Source of the DNA: Longimicrobium terrae
Lineage (GTDB): Bacteria; Gemmatimonadota; Gemmatimonadetes; Longimicrobiales; Longimicrobiaceae
Assembly: GCF_014202995.1 (NCBI RefSeq)
Contig: NZ_JACHIA010000005.1
Coordinates: forward strand, 1-64,000
DNA: 64,000 nt
Reading direction: 5' to 3'
The position numbers were made by a program, and so were the translations under genes. Positions 7,806-16,361 of the stretch are shown piece by piece. Numbering within the stretch: the first letter of the stretch is position 1; every line of letters starts with the position of its first letter. The notes beneath the pieces are model-generated. The model did no database searches. It was not told the origin of the DNA and was given only the letters and a program-made list of their open reading frames with translations.

Positions 7806-8666
7806 GTGAAACCTCGCTTCACACTCCTGGCCGCCGCGCTTGCCGCGGGGTCGCTTTCCGCCTGCGCCGTGGCGCGTGGTGCGCCGGCGGACAATCCCCG
7901 CCTGGCGCAGCTGTACGAGCAGGACCAGGCGGACCGCACGGGTACGACGGTGCTGGGCCCCGAGGTGGACCGCCGTGACGCCGAGCGGCGGCGGGAAGCG
8001 CGCGCCCTGCTGGATTCGTCGAGGGTGCGCACCGCGGCGGACCACTACCACGCCGCCATGGTCTTTCAGCACGGGTCCGATTCCACAGACTTCCGCCTGG
8101 CGCACGAGCTTGCCAAGCGCGGTGAGGAGATGGGAAACGACCGGGCGCGGTGGCTGGCCGCCGCCTCGCTGGACCGCTGGCTGCTCAGCACTGGCCAGCC
8201 GCAGCGCTACGGCACGCAGTACCTGGAGCAGGGCGGCAGAACGTACCTGCAGCCCATCGACAGCACGGCGGTGACGGATGAGGAACGGCGCCGCGCCGGG
8301 GTGGAGACGCTGGACGGCATCCGCGCCCGGCTCGCGCGGGTGAACGGGACGGCGGAAGGCTCACTCGCCCCGCCCCCCGCCCGCGCGGAAGCGGATGAAG
8401 GCCCGCGCGTGGAACTGGTGGGGACGGTGGCGGATCTCGCCCGGCAGGTGCGCTACCCGGAGGCGGCGCGCGCGGCGGGAATCACCGGCCGCGTCCGCGT
8501 GCAGCTTACCGTGCAGCCGGACGGCACGGTGGGCGAGATCTTTGTCGTGGACGGGCTGGGGCACGGGGTGGACGAGGAGGTTCTGCGCGTGATGCGCGCC
8601 GCCCGCTTCACCAACCTCACCGGCGAGCCCCATGAGATCCGCATGGTCATCCCCGTGGCGCCCTGA
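7806..8666 (+). CDS. TonB C-terminal-domain lipoprotein
   Basis: A 286-residue exported lipoprotein. The GTG start at 7806 gives a standard signal ending in the lipobox LSAC (Cys20). Upstream in-frame extension has no ribosome site and lies in repeat-like DNA. The middle (25-190) is a charged helical region of unknown function. The C-terminal ~90 residues form a TonB-C fold, with VRYPEAARAAGITG and PDGTVGEIFVVDGLG. Unlike true TonB it is anchored by lipid, without an N-terminal transmembrane helix and Pro-rich spacer, and no ExbB/ExbD genes are nearby. Energy coupling to a receptor is therefore doubtful. A role as an envelope scaffold or sensor is equally possible. A terminator follows at 8706. 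Confidence 0.82.
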   Translation: MKPRFTLLAAALAAGSLSACAVARGAPADNPRLAQLYEQDQADRTGTTVLGPEVDRRDAERRREARALLDSSRVRTAADHYHAAMVFQHGSDSTDFRLAHELAKRGEEMGNDRARWLAAASLDRWLLSTGQPQRYGTQYLEQGGRTYLQPIDSTAVTDEERRRAGVETLDGIRARLARVNGTAEGSLAPPPARAEADEGPRVELVGTVADLARQVRYPEAARAAGITGRVRVQLTVQPDGTVGEIFVVDGLGHGVDEEVLRVMRAARFTNLTGEPHEIRMVIPVAP

Positions 8667-8705
8667 CCTGATCGAGATCAGCCGGGCGCTGGCGCAAAAC
8701 GAACG

Positions 8706-8742
8706 AGAGGGCTCCCGCGCGGATTGCACGGGAGCCCTCTTT
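8706..8742. terminator. Intrinsic terminator between convergent genes
   Basis: A perfect 12-bp stem AGAGGGCTCCCG / CGGGAGCCCTCT with an 11-nt loop is followed by TT on the + strand. It serves the TonB-domain gene and possibly the convergent gene at 8768-9235. Confidence 0.75.
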
Positions 8743-8767
8743 CATCGGTCAGGCGCGGGGCCGGCGG

Positions 8768-9235
8768 TCATTCCTCGCCGTCGTCCTCTTCCTCGTCGCC
8801 CGCTTCGTCTTCGTCGCCGTCATCCACCTCCGCGGCGAAGTCGCCCGGGCCGCCGGCGACCGCCAGCACCCAGGACGGCGGCGTGCGGCCGTGGCGCACG
8901 AACAGGCCGCGGAACAGCTCGGCGGCTTCGCGCACGGCCTGCTTGCGCCCGTCGTCCAGGCCCCAGAGCAGCAGTTCCAGCACGGCGGCCGCCTCCGCGG
9001 GCGGGAGCGCGTCGTCCGGGCGGCCGGCCAGCCCCTCGCGCAGGTCGCGGGCGTAGAAGCGCTTCCAGAGCCGCAGATTGCGCTCGTACGGAACCGAGCC
9101 GTCCACGAACTTCTTGGTCGCGCCCACCTTGGCACCGGCGCGCGCGGCCACTTTGCGCAGCGACGTACGCGCCACCTGCGCGCGCACGTGGTCACGGATC
9201 CGGTCGATGGACGGATCGGGTACGCGGTCGCTCAT
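8768..9235 (-). CDS. Hypothetical protein with HTH-like N-terminus and acidic tail
   Basis: A 155-residue protein. Residues 15-50 (ARTSLRKVAARAGAKVGATK, then a DGS turn and a basic helix) resemble an XRE/lambda-repressor-type helix-turn-helix, so DNA binding is plausible. Residues 75-125 are helical. The last ~20 residues are almost entirely Asp/Glu. GGAGG lies five bases before the ATG. Upstream DNA is unusually AT-rich for this window and carries a possible promoter at 9307-9335. No operon partner is seen. Specific function is unknown, and the HTH reading is based on pattern only. Confidence 0.72.
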   Translation of the reverse strand: MSDRVPDPSIDRIRDHVRAQVARTSLRKVAARAGAKVGATKKFVDGSVPYERNLRLWKRFYARDLREGLAGRPDDALPPAEAAAVLELLLWGLDDGRKQAVREAAELFRGLFVRHGRTPPSWVLAVAGGPGDFAAEVDDGDEDEAGDEEEDDGEE

Positions 9236-9306
9236 GCGGTCCTCCGGGGCCGGAGAACCGAGGCGCTGCGTGCACTTTGTTTAACTTGGTTTGGATTACA
9301 CTCTAC

Positions 9307-9335
9307 AGATTAGTGCCGCTTTTTGGGACAGGCAA
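9307..9335 (-). promoter_or_regulatory. Candidate promoter for the 8768-9235 gene
   Basis: Read on the minus strand: TTGCCT (9335-9330), 17-bp spacer, TAATCT (9312-9307). It lies in the AT-richest stretch of this region (9280-9375), 70 bp upstream of the start codon. The two hexamers are only partial matches. Confidence 0.35.
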
Positions 9336-9487
9336 GACGCGGAAGTGCCAAGTTCTGAACTTATACAGAATAGACACCCCGCCGTCCCCCCTGCCGCCGT
9401 CCCGCGCGTGGCCGATCCGGAGCGCCCGCGGTGGAAGAAAATGAGTGGATTAGCCACCTGTGGCGGATTCTGGATGCCTCGCGCCCG

Positions 9488-10675
9488 TCAGAGCAGGGTG
9501 AGCGCCGCCGTCAGCGCCGAAAGGAGCGCCGCCGCCGCCGCGAGGCCCAGCGCCAGCGCCGACCGCCGCTCGGCCGCGGCGCCGGTGGTGCGCGCGGACT
9601 CCGCGGCCGTGGCGCCCGCCGCTTCCACGGTGCCGCGCAGCTGGTCGATGCGGGTGAGCGCGTCGGCCTGGGCGCGCTGCACGCGCCGCAGTTCCTCCGT
9701 CATCGACGTCACCGCGTCCTCCACCTCCACCAGGCGCGAGGCGAGCGCCGACAGCTCTTCGTCCAGCTCCGGCCCGGGGCGCGCGGCGGCCAGCGCCGCC
9801 ATGGACGCCGCGTCGCCGAACAGCGTCTGGTCCATCACCCGCTTGGCGCCCAGCACTTCTTCCATGCTGGATTCAAAGTGCCGCTGCCAGATGCGCTTTT
9901 CCGCGTCGTCGCCCGGCTCGGCGATGGCCATCTGCGCGGCCTTGAGCACGGCGTTCTTGATGTCGCCGCCGGTGCCGGGGTAGCGCGCCGCCAGCGCGCG
10001 GAAGTCCACGTCGTCGCCCAGCGGCGTCTTGCGGGCGTGGATCTGCACGCGCCAGATCATTTCCCGTTCGTCCGGGCCCGGCTGCTCGAACAGGATGTGC
10101 GTGCGGATGCGCCGCTCGAACGCCGGGTCGAAGTTGGCGGCCAGGTTGGTCGCAAAGATGACGACCCCGCTGAACTCCTCCAGTTCGCGCAGGAGGACGT
10201 TGACCACAGCGTTGGCCTCGCGCTGGTAGCCCTGCTCCACGTTGCTGAAGCGGCGCCCGGCGATGGCGTCGGCCTCGTCAAAGAAGAGCACGGCGTCCTG
10301 CTCGGCCGCGGAGGCGAATACGGCGGCCACGTTCTTGGCCGTGGCGCCCGCCCACTGGCTTTCCAGTTCGTTGTAGCGCACCACCAGGAGCCGCTTGCCC
10401 AGCGCGTGGGCGATGGCCTCGGCGCAGACGGTTTTGCCCGTTCCCGGCGGCCCGGCGAAGTTGAAGGCCAGCCCCAGCCCGCTTTCGTGCCGCTCGCCCA
10501 GTCCCCACTGGTTGAAGATCACGTCGTGCTTGCGGATCTGCACCAGCGCGTTGTCCAGCGAGCGGCGCGTGGCCGGCGGCAGGACGACGTCGGCGAACGT
10601 GCGGCGCGGCAGGTGCGCGGTGGCCAGGTCACGGCGGTCCTGCCCAAAGAGCAGGTCGCGCAGGGAGTTGCCCAT
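9488..10675 (-). CDS. Tail-anchored AAA+ ATPase
   Basis: A 395-residue AAA+ ATPase of the FtsH/Cdc48-like clade. Walker A is GPPGTGKT (75-82), Walker B VLFFDEAD (129-136), sensor 1 FATN (174-177), and paired arginines at 188-189 serve as finger candidates. The C-terminal helical lid ends near 260. Residues 300-370 are predicted coiled coil (Glu/Ala/Arg heptads). The last ~22 residues are hydrophobic and end the protein, so it would be tail-anchored with the ATPase in the cytosol. There is no protease domain. A role in membrane-protein extraction or complex remodelling is an inference. An internal site GDIKNAV resembles the second half of SRH. It stands alone, with a composite repeat upstream. 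Confidence 0.85.
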   Translation of the reverse strand: MGNSLRDLLFGQDRRDLATAHLPRRTFADVVLPPATRRSLDNALVQIRKHDVIFNQWGLGERHESGLGLAFNFAGPPGTGKTVCAEAIAHALGKRLLVVRYNELESQWAGATAKNVAAVFASAAEQDAVLFFDEADAIAGRRFSNVEQGYQREANAVVNVLLRELEEFSGVVIFATNLAANFDPAFERRIRTHILFEQPGPDEREMIWRVQIHARKTPLGDDVDFRALAARYPGTGGDIKNAVLKAAQMAIAEPGDDAEKRIWQRHFESSMEEVLGAKRVMDQTLFGDAASMAALAAARPGPELDEELSALASRLVEVEDAVTSMTEELRRVQRAQADALTRIDQLRGTVEAAGATAAESARTTGAAAERRSALALGLAAAAALLSALTAALTLL

Positions 10676-10867
10676 GCAGGTGCTTCGGGAATCGGGTACG
10701 GCCGCCCTCGCGCGTGTCCGGAACGGGCATCGCGGGGCGGCTCAGCGCGGGTGGATTGCAAGAGCTTCGCCGGGGGTTGGTTTCCGGTGCTGCTCGTGCG
10801 GATGGATGCATGGAGAGCGGGGAACTGCAGAGCCGTGCGTTCCGGATGGTGTAGCGCGGCGGCTGGC

Positions 10868-11320
10868 AGCCCTCACCCCCCGGCCCCCTCTCCCGCAAGC
10901 GGGAGAGGGGGAGACCTCAGCGCCGGGGTGGGTTCGGCGCCGGGCGGCGGGCGCGCGTCCGGCGGCTGAAACCGCGCCTTGAAACGCGCGGCGTCCGCCT
11001 GCGCGGACTGCGGGTGTCGGTGCGATGTGGTTGAAGCCCCGATCGTGGACGCGTCAGCGGCCACGAGTCGGGGCTTTCCGCTGTTTGAGCGGCGGATTTA
11101 TTCGCTCAACAGACTCGGCTTACGCGCCGGCCTCCGCTCCCGCGCACCAATCTCCGCTCCCGCGCGGGGATCTCCGCTCATGCGATGACCCCCGCTTCCG
11201 TACTGATCTTTGTCACGCGACGGCCTCCCGCCGCCCGCACCGAACTCTCCGCCCCAACAACCCTCCCCCAGTCTTTTTTGGGGGAGGGTGGGCGAGTAGT
11301 ACGAGCCCGGGTGGGGGCCC
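10868..11320 (-). repeat. Composite hairpin repeat, copy 2 (modules D'-C-B-A)
   Basis: On the + strand: a short D remnant (10868-10935, keeping CTCCCGCAAGCGGGAG), C (10958-11012), B (11025-11112), then A (11240-11320). This is the same reversed order as at 3657-4120. Between B and A (11113-11239) is a variable segment with a short triplicated TCTCCGCTCCCGCGC-like unit. The copy ends 13 bp from the stop codon of the MATE gene. No gene is seen in 10676-11332. Confidence 0.85.
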
Positions 11321-11332
11321 GCCGTTGCGCCC

Positions 11333-12763
11333 CTACCCCTGCCGCACGCTCTCGCCCGCCATGATGTCCGCGGTCACGCGCTCCGTGAGCTCCTCCTCCG
11401 GCTCGGCAAGCCGCTTCCGCTTCCAGTCACCGCGCGCATATACGGCCAGCGTCACCAGCACGGTGATCGTGTACGTGATGGGGAACGCCCACCAGATCCC
11501 GCGCGACCCCATCGCCGTGTGCTTGCTCAGCACGTACGACAGCGGAAACTGCAGCACCCACTGCGACATCAGCGTCAGCATCATGGTCATCACCATGTTG
11601 CCCGACGCGCGCAGCACGCCCGTCATGCACAGCTGCGCGCCCAGAAAGCCCCATGACAGCGCGATGGTGCGCAGAAACACCGTTCCCGCCGCGATCACGT
11701 CCTGGTCGCCGGGCACGAAGAAGCCCACCAGCTGCGGCGCCAGCGCGAACACGATTACCCCGAACGCGGTCAGGATCCCGAAGCCCAGCCACGCCCCCAG
11801 CCGCCCGATTTGCGCCGCCCGCTCGATGTTGCCCGCGCCGATGTTCTGCCCCACCAGCGTGGAAACCGCCATCGACAGCCCCATCGCCGGAATCATCACC
11901 ACCTGCAGGATCGTGCTTCCCACACCGTATGCCGCCACCGTCAGCGTGCCGAAGCTGGTGATCAGAAAGGTCAGCACCGTCAGCCCCAGCGCGCGCGCCG
12001 ACTGCTCCACCGAAGCGGGCAATCCCAGAAAGAAGGCGCGCTTGATGTACGCCAGGTCCGGCCGGAAGTCGCGCCACGCCAGGTGCACACCGTGCCGTCC
12101 GCGCAGCAGCACGATCAGCGCGATCACCGCGGCCAGGCTCTGCGTGCCCACCGTGGCGACCGCGGCGCCCATCACGCCCATGGCGGGAACGGGGCCCCAT
12201 CCAAAGATGAACAGCGGGTTCAGCGCAAAGTTCAGAATCACCGTCCCCAGCACGATCAGCACGGGAAAGCGCGCCTCGCCCACGCCGCGCATGATCGACT
12301 GGAACATGAAGAAGAAGAAGTTGAACACCAGGCCGATGAACGACATGCGCATGAAGCCCAGCGCGCCGACGTACACTTCCGGCGCCACGCCCATCAGCTT
12401 CAGCAGCGAGGGCGCGGCGATGTAGCCCGCCGTCCCCAGCACCGCGGACACGATCACCACCATCAGCAGCGTCTGCGCGGCGATGTGGTTCACCATCTCC
12501 TGGTTGCGCGCGCCATAGTACTGCGCGATCAGCGTGGAGCCCGCGATCGCCAGCCCGGCGCCCACCGCGATCGTCAGGAACACCACCGGCGTGGTGACGG
12601 ACACGGCCGCCACCGCCGCGCCGCCGAGCCGTCCCACCCAGAACGCGTCGTTCAGCTGATACGCCGCCTGAAGGATGTTGGCGGCGGCGATGGGGATTGC
12701 CAGCGTGAGAAGAGAGCCCAGGATGGGCCCTTCCAGCAGATTGCGAGACTGTACCTGTGCCAT
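11333..12763 (-). CDS. MATE-family efflux transporter
   Basis: A 476-residue inner-membrane protein with about twelve hydrophobic helices in two pseudo-symmetric halves. The N-terminal half begins GPILGSLLTLAIPIAAANI and contains YQLNDAFWVGRLGG. The second half repeats the pattern from about residue 245 (FFLGLPASVEQSA), as in the NorM/DinF type that exports cationic drugs in exchange for Na+ or H+. Length is typical. The substrate cannot be told. It is transcribed away from the MFS exporter at 12950, with 186 bp between start codons, so the two exporters share a divergent control region. No regulator gene is adjacent. Confidence 0.93.
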   Translation of the reverse strand: MAQVQSRNLLEGPILGSLLTLAIPIAAANILQAAYQLNDAFWVGRLGGAAVAAVSVTTPVVFLTIAVGAGLAIAGSTLIAQYYGARNQEMVNHIAAQTLLMVVIVSAVLGTAGYIAAPSLLKLMGVAPEVYVGALGFMRMSFIGLVFNFFFFMFQSIMRGVGEARFPVLIVLGTVILNFALNPLFIFGWGPVPAMGVMGAAVATVGTQSLAAVIALIVLLRGRHGVHLAWRDFRPDLAYIKRAFFLGLPASVEQSARALGLTVLTFLITSFGTLTVAAYGVGSTILQVVMIPAMGLSMAVSTLVGQNIGAGNIERAAQIGRLGAWLGFGILTAFGVIVFALAPQLVGFFVPGDQDVIAAGTVFLRTIALSWGFLGAQLCMTGVLRASGNMVMTMMLTLMSQWVLQFPLSYVLSKHTAMGSRGIWWAFPITYTITVLVTLAVYARGDWKRKRLAEPEEELTERVTADIMAGESVRQG

Positions 12764-12949
12764 GCCCGGCTACCGATGCGGGAAGGCGGAACGCGTGCCG
12801 CGCGCCGCCGGAATTCCGGATTCTCCGTCCCGCGGCGGGCAATACTCCTGCCACTCAGGGCGCGCGCCGTCCGCGGCGGTGGGCGGCGGGAAGCACGCTT
12901 CCTGCTCCGCGGCGTTACCTGTTTTCATCGCGACTTCCGGCCCGGACTC

Positions 12950-14164
12950 ATGACTTCCGTTCCCGACACAGCCGCGCCGGCCCGGCGCTTCCGCGTGCCG
13001 CCGTCCGCGCTCGTCGTCCTCGTCTCCATGGCGGCGTTCATGGGGCCGTTCACGCAGACGGTGTACACGCCCATCCTTCCGGACCTGGGCCGCCGCTTTC
13101 ACACCTCCGTCTTCGTGGTCAACCTCACGATCTCGCTCTTTACCGTCGTACTGGCGGTCATGCAGATCGTCTACGGGCCGCTGACGGACCGGCGCGGGCG
13201 GCGCGCGGTGCTCGTGCCCGGGCTGGTGCTGTACGCGGTCGCGTCCGTCGCTTGCGCGTTTTCGCCCAGCGCGCCGGCGCTGCTGGCCAGCCGCGCGCTC
13301 CAGGCCGTGGGCATCGCCGCCGGCTCCGTCGTGGCCACCACCGTCATCGCCGACCTGTTCACCGGCGCCGCGCGCGGCCGGGCGATGGGGACGTTTCAGA
13401 TGCTGGTGGCCATGGGGTCGGTGATCGGGCCCGTAGTCGGCGGGGCCGTGGCGGTGCACTTTGGCTTTCGCGGCATCTTTCTCCTCTTGGCGGCCATTGG
13501 CGTCGTGCTCGCGCTGGCGCAGATGGCGCTCCTTCCCGAGACGCGCCCCGACGGCATGGGCGAGCCGCGGCGCATGCGGCTGGCCGATTTCGCGCGCATC
13601 CTCGGTGACGCGCGCGGGTCGGCGGTCATCCTGCTCGGCATCGTGCAGTACTACGCCTACTACTGCTTTCTCGTCTTTCTCCCCGAAATCCTCCGCGAGC
13701 GCTACCGGCTTACGGCGGACCGGACCGGGCTCGCGTTTCTTCCGCTGTCGCTCGGCGTGGTCATCGGCAGCTTTGCGGGCGGACGGCTGCAGGCGCGATT
13801 CAACGGGCCGCGCATGCTGGTCGTCACTTCGCTGCTCAACGCGGCGTCGCTGCTGCTCTTCATCTTCCTTTCCGGATGGTCGCTCCCGGCGCTGCTGGTC
13901 GGCGGCGGGGTGTTCGGGCTGCTGCTCGGCCTGTCGCTCCCGGTGCAGACCACCATCCTGGCCGACGCCTTTGTCCGCGACCGCGCGACGGCCATTGGCG
14001 TGTACAACTTCGGCCGCTATCTCGGCATGGCCGCCGGGCCCATGCTCGGCGCAGTCCTCTTTCACCGCGGGGGCGTGCCGCTGCTCTTCGGGTTCGGTGG
14101 ATTGGTATTCGCCGCCTCCGCCTGGATCGCCAGTCGCCGCATGGCCTTGGCCCCGACCGCCTGA
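12950..14164 (+). CDS. MFS transporter, drug:H+ antiporter type (Bcr/CflA-like)
   Basis: A 404-residue membrane protein with twelve hydrophobic segments. The signature after TM2 is YGPLTDRRGRRAVL, and the TM4-5 region reads GIAAGSVVATTVIADLF followed by GRAMGTFQMLVAMGSVIGP, which resembles DHA1 antiporter motif C placement. It likely exports small toxic compounds with proton coupling. The start at 12950 (MTSVPDTAAPARR) is chosen because upstream in-frame DNA overlaps the divergent MATE gene and has no ribosome site. The spacing to the MATE start suggests shared regulation. The 3' end lies 65 bp from the left ~174-bp inverted repeat. Confidence 0.9.
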   Translation: MTSVPDTAAPARRFRVPPSALVVLVSMAAFMGPFTQTVYTPILPDLGRRFHTSVFVVNLTISLFTVVLAVMQIVYGPLTDRRGRRAVLVPGLVLYAVASVACAFSPSAPALLASRALQAVGIAAGSVVATTVIADLFTGAARGRAMGTFQMLVAMGSVIGPVVGGAVAVHFGFRGIFLLLAAIGVVLALAQMALLPETRPDGMGEPRRMRLADFARILGDARGSAVILLGIVQYYAYYCFLVFLPEILRERYRLTADRTGLAFLPLSLGVVIGSFAGGRLQARFNGPRMLVVTSLLNAASLLLFIFLSGWSLPALLVGGGVFGLLLGLSLPVQTTILADAFVRDRATAIGVYNFGRYLGMAAGPMLGAVLFHRGGVPLLFGFGGLVFAASAWIASRRMALAPTA

Positions 14165-14228
14165 TCGCGTTCCGTAGAAGCTCGCCCTCTGCGCGGGCTC
14201 GCCGTGCCGCGCGTGGGCTGAGTCCATG

Positions 14229-14425
14229 AACAGACGCGCAGCAGACAGGTGTGCCGGCGGGCCTCGTCGCCGACGCGCCGCCTTCCGTGCGTCGGATGGC
14301 GTGTTCTGAGGATGAGGATGGATGATGAACAGCCGCGCGCACCGCGATCCATCATCCGGGAAACCGAAAGGTGTCCTCTCCCAAAATGCGGATGAACTCA
14401 GCGCGGTCGCCTGCCCGCGGCCCCG
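14229..14425 (-). repeat. Left arm of a ~174-bp imperfect inverted repeat
   Basis: The reverse complement of 14229-14402 aligns along its length with 15545-15717. Shared blocks run from the outside in: GCGCGTCTGTT at the outer edge, GGCGGCG, CGCCATCCG, TCATCATCCATCC, CCTTTCGGTTT and GCTGAGTTCATCCGCATTT. Weaker similarity continues a further ~20 bp inward. The outer flanks diverge abruptly after GTCTGTT. 14426-14672 contains no gene. Confidence 0.75.
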
Positions 14426-14672
14426 CCCGCGCAGTGCCGCGCGGCATTCCTGGCGCATGGTGCGGGATTGGCGGATGATGTTCATCGCCGAACACGAACC
14501 TGCCGCCTGACGAGAGCGTGCAAGCAACGGCGAATTCCTTCGCTCCTGGAGCGGACTCGCCGCCGATCACCATGCTCACTCCGCGACGGGCACCGGCTGA
14601 CGAGCTCTGACGAACAGATGGCCAACGCACGGCTGTCGAACGCACATCATCAACAACACGAAAGAGATACGG

Positions 14673-15440
14673 ATGCTGCTGAACGGAAAGGTCGCGCTGG
14701 TTACCGGCGCGTCGCGGGGAATCGGGGCCGCCATCGCGCGGGAACTGGCTGCGCAGGGCGCGGCGGTGGGCGTCAACTATTTCAGCAGCCAGGCCGCGGC
14801 GGATGATGTCGTCGCGTCGATCCGCTCAGCCGGCGGGCGGGCAGTCGCGCTCGCCGCCGACGTGCGCGACGCCAGCGCCGTCCGCGTGATGGCCGATCGT
14901 GTAGCAGAGGAGTTCGGCGGCGTGGACATCCTGGTCAACAACGCGCTCCACAACTACCGCTTCGACCCCATCGCCAACGTCCCCTTCGCGCGGATGGAGT
15001 GGAGCGGCTTTCAGGACCAGATCGACGGAACCGTTCACGCCGCCGTGAACACCTGCCAGGCCGTGCTCCCGCACTTTCGCGCGCGCGGCGGCGGGCGGAT
15101 CATCAACATCCTCACCAACCTGATCACCAATCCCGTGGTGCAGTACCACGCCTACACCACGGCCAAGAGCGCCATGCTCGGCTTCAGCCGCAACCTGGCG
15201 GCGGAACTGGGGCCGGAGAACGTCACCGTCAACATGGTCGCGGGCGGGCTCATCATGACCACCGCCGCGTCGGAGCCCACCACGCCGGAAGTGCAGGAGA
15301 TCGTGCGCGGCTCCACCCCGCTGCGCCGGCTGGGCCAGCCCGACGACATCGCGCGCGCCGTCGCCGCCCTCGCCTCGGACCTGATGGGCTTCGCCACCGG
15401 CCAGTACATCGCCGTCGACGGCGGCCTCACCATGCCGTGA
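14673..15440 (+). CDS. SDR-family oxidoreductase (FabG-like)
   Basis: A 255-residue short-chain dehydrogenase/reductase. The NAD(P) loop TGASRGIG (11-18), DV at 63-64, NNA (89-91) and the Tyr161-x-x-x-Lys165 pair are all present, and the C-terminus IAVDGGLTMP is typical. The position that normally holds the catalytic Ser (13 residues before Tyr161) is Thr148 in NILTN, a conservative change that may or may not preserve activity. The closest family is 3-oxoacyl-ACP reductase-like enzymes, but the substrate is unknown. The gene lies alone between two arms of an inverted repeat and may have moved with it. Confidence 0.88.
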   Translation: MLLNGKVALVTGASRGIGAAIARELAAQGAAVGVNYFSSQAAADDVVASIRSAGGRAVALAADVRDASAVRVMADRVAEEFGGVDILVNNALHNYRFDPIANVPFARMEWSGFQDQIDGTVHAAVNTCQAVLPHFRARGGGRIINILTNLITNPVVQYHAYTTAKSAMLGFSRNLAAELGPENVTVNMVAGGLIMTTAASEPTTPEVQEIVRGSTPLRRLGQPDDIARAVAALASDLMGFATGQYIAVDGGLTMP

Positions 15441-15524
15441 ACCGCCGCCGCATGCACCCGTGGCGGGTGCGCGGTATCGTCGATGACAGACGGGCCTCTG
15501 AGGCTTCCACCAGATCGTGTGGCG

Positions 15525-15717
15525 GTGCCGCTGGCCGGCGCCCGTGCTGAGTTCATCCGCATTTTTGGGAGGGGACGCCTTTCGGTTTTCGGGCGGGGAT
15601 CCGGGGCGTGCGCGGCTGGTCATCATCATCCATCCCACACCCGACGCGCCATCCGCCACACGATGGGCGGCGTGACGCGCGGGAGCCTGCCGACACACTA
15701 CCTGCCGCGCGTCTGTT
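15525..15717 (+). repeat. Right arm of the inverted repeat around the SDR gene
   Basis: This matches the reverse complement of 14229-14425, ending at the same GCGCGTCTGTT block (15707-15717). The SDR stop is ~85 bp inside. 15718-15812 has no gene. Confidence 0.75.
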
Positions 15718-15812
15718 AGCGGATTATGGGTGCGCGGGCAGTGTGGGATGCGCGCCGGACCGATCCGGGCGGCTGATCGAGCGGTGGCGGATGCGGGATG
15801 ATCAGCGCGGGA

Positions 15813-15859
15813 ATGACGATCGGCCCGGCACCCTGAGCGGGGGCCGGGCCGATCGTCAT
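15813..15859. terminator. Long hairpin, probable terminator
   Basis: A perfect 17-bp stem (15813-15829 with 15843-15859) has a 13-nt loop. It lies 23 bp beyond the stop of the minus-strand gene at 15882-16280. There is no T tract on either side, so termination is inferred from position. Confidence 0.55.
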
Positions 15860-15881
15860 CCATCCACAAACGACGAACTGC

Positions 15882-16280
15882 CTATGCGGCTTCGTCGGGG
15901 AGCGAGGCGCGGCGGGCGGGGGTGCGGCGCAGCGAGTCGAGCTGGGCCATGTCATCCTCCCACACGGACTTGAGGATAGGATGCCGCTCCATGTACTCGC
16001 GCAGCCCGCCGACCAGCGCATCCAGGTTTACCCCCTCGAAGTCCTCCGCGAAGCTGGCGGTGATCGCCTGCCCGTCATCGGCGAGCGCGTCGGTGGTGCT
16101 CTGCGCATCGCCCAGCCACACCACGCGCCCGTCCTGAAACTGAATGCCCACGCGCGTGCCGTCGGTGGCGTAGCGCAGCGCGCCCTCCCAGGGCATCACG
16201 TCGTGGATTTCGCGCCCGGCCGCATCGGTGCGGGGGAGGTAGAAGCGGTCGGGAAGGCGGATTTCGCGGGTTGCAGACAT
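15882..16280 (-). CDS. Hypothetical protein
   Basis: An unrecognised 132-residue cytosolic protein. The N-terminal half is beta-rich (IRLPDRFYLPRTD, then GTRVGIQFQDGRVVWLGD). The second half is helical and acidic up to residue ~110, followed by a short basic tail. There are no Cys residues, no signal peptide and no membrane segment. It is followed by a 17-bp hairpin and lies 82 bp downstream of another small hypothetical gene on the same strand. A GC-clamped palindrome at 16335 lies between them, so they may be separate transcripts. Confidence 0.65.
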   Translation of the reverse strand: MSATREIRLPDRFYLPRTDAAGREIHDVMPWEGALRYATDGTRVGIQFQDGRVVWLGDAQSTTDALADDGQAITASFAEDFEGVNLDALVGGLREYMERHPILKSVWEDDMAQLDSLRRTPARRASLPDEAA

Positions 16281-16334
16281 CTGGACGGCGGGGTGAGTCG
16301 GGTTGGTGCGTGAGGGCCGGTCCCCATACGAAAA

Positions 16335-16356
16335 CGGGGCGCCCGCGGGCGCCCCG
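16335..16356. terminator. GC-rich palindrome between two minus-strand genes
   Basis: CGGGGCGCCCG is followed immediately by its complement, making a 22-nt palindrome. It is preceded by AAAA on the + strand, which reads as TTTT after the hairpin on the minus strand. It fits as a terminator for the gene at 16362-16838. Confidence 0.65.
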
Positions 16357-16361
16357 GACCG

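Noticed and set aside
12770-14527. A ~585-codon open frame antisense to the MFS gene
   Set aside because: Composition is Arg/His/Gln-rich and featureless; the + strand frame encodes twelve membrane helices.
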